Assembly (NCBI GenBank): GCA_002368575.1
Contig: DFEA01000048.1
Coordinates: 1 to 7,934 of the forward strand
From: Lachnospiraceae bacterium UBA3814
Lineage (GTDB): Bacteria > Bacillota > Clostridia > Lachnospirales > Lachnospiraceae
Direction: 5' to 3'
DNA: 7,934 nt
Below, piece after piece: positions 6,592-7,934 of this stretch (position 1 is its first letter; each line of letters opens with the position of its first letter). The notes beneath the pieces are model-generated. The model made no database searches, had not been told where the DNA came from, and was given only the letters and a program-made list of their open reading frames with translations. A program made the translations under genes and the position numbers.

Positions 6592-7908
6592 ATGAACAAA
6601 GAGATATCTGAATTATTTATGTACGGAAGCCTTGATGAGAACAGCATCTTAAGCAGGCTGGGCGAGATCTTTGAGGTGATGGGAGAGGGGGATTACAATA
6701 AATCCCGTGTGGTAAGGGACATAAAGGTACAGCTGAAAAGGCTTCTGGTACTTGCCACGGATTACGGATTTGATAAAAATCTCTGGCATAATTACATTGC
6801 ATTTTTCCTTATGACAAGTGAGAATCCATTTTCACTTGTGTGTGAAAAAAGCAGGATCACAGAGGGTACGGTCACGACCATCGTTAAGGAGGATCTTGCC
6901 AGGATAAGGAGGCTGTTTTTTTATGATTTTTCCGCTGTTGAAGAAGAGCTTGGAACAGACTGCTTCTCCATCCTGACCGATTATCATGCCGTGAAAAAAA
7001 ACAGGAAGATATACAACTGGAGCGTAAGCGAGAAGGTACAGAGTCTGTCCGAGCGGCTTGAGGGCACAGAGGATGATGAGGACTTTTACAGAGCGGTAAC
7101 AGATTTTTACCATGACTACGGAGTAGGTCTTTTCGGACTGAACAAGGCCTTCCGTATCGAGGAAACAATGTCCGGGGGGATCGAGTTTACCGCGATAAAT
7201 AATATGGATGTGACGACACTTGACGACCTTGTGGGATATGAGCTGCAGAAGCAGAAGCTCATAGAAAATACCGAGGCCTTTGTAAGCGGAAGCAAGGCTA
7301 ACAATGTGCTGCTTTTTGGTGACAGCGGGACCGGTAAGTCAACCAGCATCAAGGCCATAATCAATCAGTATTATGACAGGGGACTGAGAATGATAGAGAT
7401 CTACAAGCATCAGTTCAGGCATCTGTCGGAGATAATATCAACGATCAAGAACAGGAATTATAAGTTCATCATTTATATGGACGACCTTTCCTTTGAGGAA
7501 AACGAGGTCGAATATAAATTTCTTAAGGCCGTCATCGAGGGAGGAGTGGAGACCCGTCCCGATAATATACTGATCTATGCCACATCCAACCGGCGGCATC
7601 TTATCAGGGAGACCTGGAATGATAAGAATGACAATACGGGCGAAGAGGATATCCATCATTCCGATACGGTTGAGGAGAAGCTGTCCCTGGTAAGCCGCTT
7701 CGGTATCACCATCGGCTATTCGAAGCCTGCCCCGAAGGAGTATGAGAATATAGTTGTGACCCTCGCAGAAAGGGCGGGGCTTCAGATTAATGAGGATGTC
7801 CTTAAGAAGGAGGCAATGAGGTGGGAAATGTCACACGGAGGCATTTCCGGCAGAACGGCACAGCAGTTTATCAATTACCTGATATATCAGCATGAGAAGG
7901 AGGCTTGA
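6592..7908 (+). CDS. DUF815-family AAA+ ATPase
   Basis: A 438-residue protein with an uncharacterised N-terminal region (about 1-205) and a DUF815-type P-loop ATPase domain (about 206-430). Visible motifs: Walker A GDSGTGKST (243-251, Lys249); Walker B-like IIYMDDLSFEENE with Asp297-Asp298, the DD form that I recall as normal for DUF815; sensor-1-like YATSNRRHLIRETW (Asn333); SRFG (Arg369), a candidate arginine finger; and a C-terminal helical part with ISGRTAQQFINYL. No membrane segment or signal peptide is seen. The cellular role of DUF815 ATPases is not established. Adjacency to a metallopeptidase allows a protease/unfoldase-like partnership, but that is inference. The ATG is preceded by AAAGGG at a spacing of about 9 nt, a moderate ribosome binding site. 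A promoter for the next gene overlaps its stop codon. Confidence 0.9.
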   Translation: MNKEISELFMYGSLDENSILSRLGEIFEVMGEGDYNKSRVVRDIKVQLKRLLVLATDYGFDKNLWHNYIAFFLMTSENPFSLVCEKSRITEGTVTTIVKEDLARIRRLFFYDFSAVEEELGTDCFSILTDYHAVKKNRKIYNWSVSEKVQSLSERLEGTEDDEDFYRAVTDFYHDYGVGLFGLNKAFRIEETMSGGIEFTAINNMDVTTLDDLVGYELQKQKLIENTEAFVSGSKANNVLLFGDSGTGKSTSIKAIINQYYDRGLRMIEIYKHQFRHLSEIISTIKNRNYKFIIYMDDLSFEENEVEYKFLKAVIEGGVETRPDNILIYATSNRRHLIRETWNDKNDNTGEEDIHHSDTVEEKLSLVSRFGITIGYSKPAPKEYENIVVTLAERAGLQINEDVLKKEAMRWEMSHGGISGRTAQQFINYLIYQHEKEA

Positions 7909-7934
7909 CAATACACCGCGGACTGATGTATACT
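7905..7934 (+). promoter_or_regulatory. Near-consensus sigma-A promoter reading out of the window
   Basis: A perfect TTGACA (7905-7910) and TATACT (7929-7934, one mismatch to TATAAT) are separated by 18 nt. The -35 box overlaps the TGA stop of the ATPase gene (7906-7908). Its target lies beyond the right edge; a gene or small RNA should begin shortly downstream. Confidence 0.65.

Noticed and set aside
7471..7500. Asp-Asp in place of Asp-Glu in the ATPase Walker B motif as a possibly inactive enzyme.
   Set aside because: The DDLSF form is, from recalled knowledge, usual in DUF815 proteins, so it is not evidence of inactivity.

Overview
The window looks like chromosomal DNA of an anaerobic Firmicute, most likely in the Lachnospiraceae. 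This rests on strong AGGAGG-type ribosome binding sites, moderate GC content, a CACHE-type hybrid histidine kinase with tandem receivers, a LacI-sensor/GGDEF remnant and a long-form DUF815 ATPase. The genus cannot be fixed from the sequence.

Layout. Bases 1-324 are non-coding: a long imperfect inverted repeat (1-97), then a ~60-nt element (132-193) that recurs in the other intergenic region. Bases 325-3159 encode a membrane-bound hybrid sensor kinase with two receivers. Bases 3160-3825 hold the decayed, internally deleted remains of a LacI-type sensor/GGDEF protein, in frame after the kinase stop codon. A convergent gene on the minus strand (3838-5751) encodes a multi-pass membrane protein with a degenerate GGDEF and an intact EAL domain, so a probable c-di-GMP phosphodiesterase. 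The 227-nt divergent spacer 5752-5978 contains a good promoter for the EAL gene and two head-to-head copies of the repeat found at 132-193. To the right, a YgjP/DUF45-type zinc metallopeptidase (5979-6542) and a DUF815 AAA+ ATPase (6592-7908) form a probable two-gene operon. A near-consensus promoter overlaps the ATPase stop codon and points out of the window.

The left two thirds is a signal-transduction block: external stimulus, phosphorelay and c-di-GMP turnover. The only cyclase-like gene is broken while the phosphodiesterase is intact. The right third is a separate protease/ATPase pair with no evident link to signalling except that its upstream region carries the same repeat. I see no classical defence system, CRISPR array, transposase, tRNA or rRNA. 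The least explained feature is the oriented repeat lying 5' of three separate transcription units.
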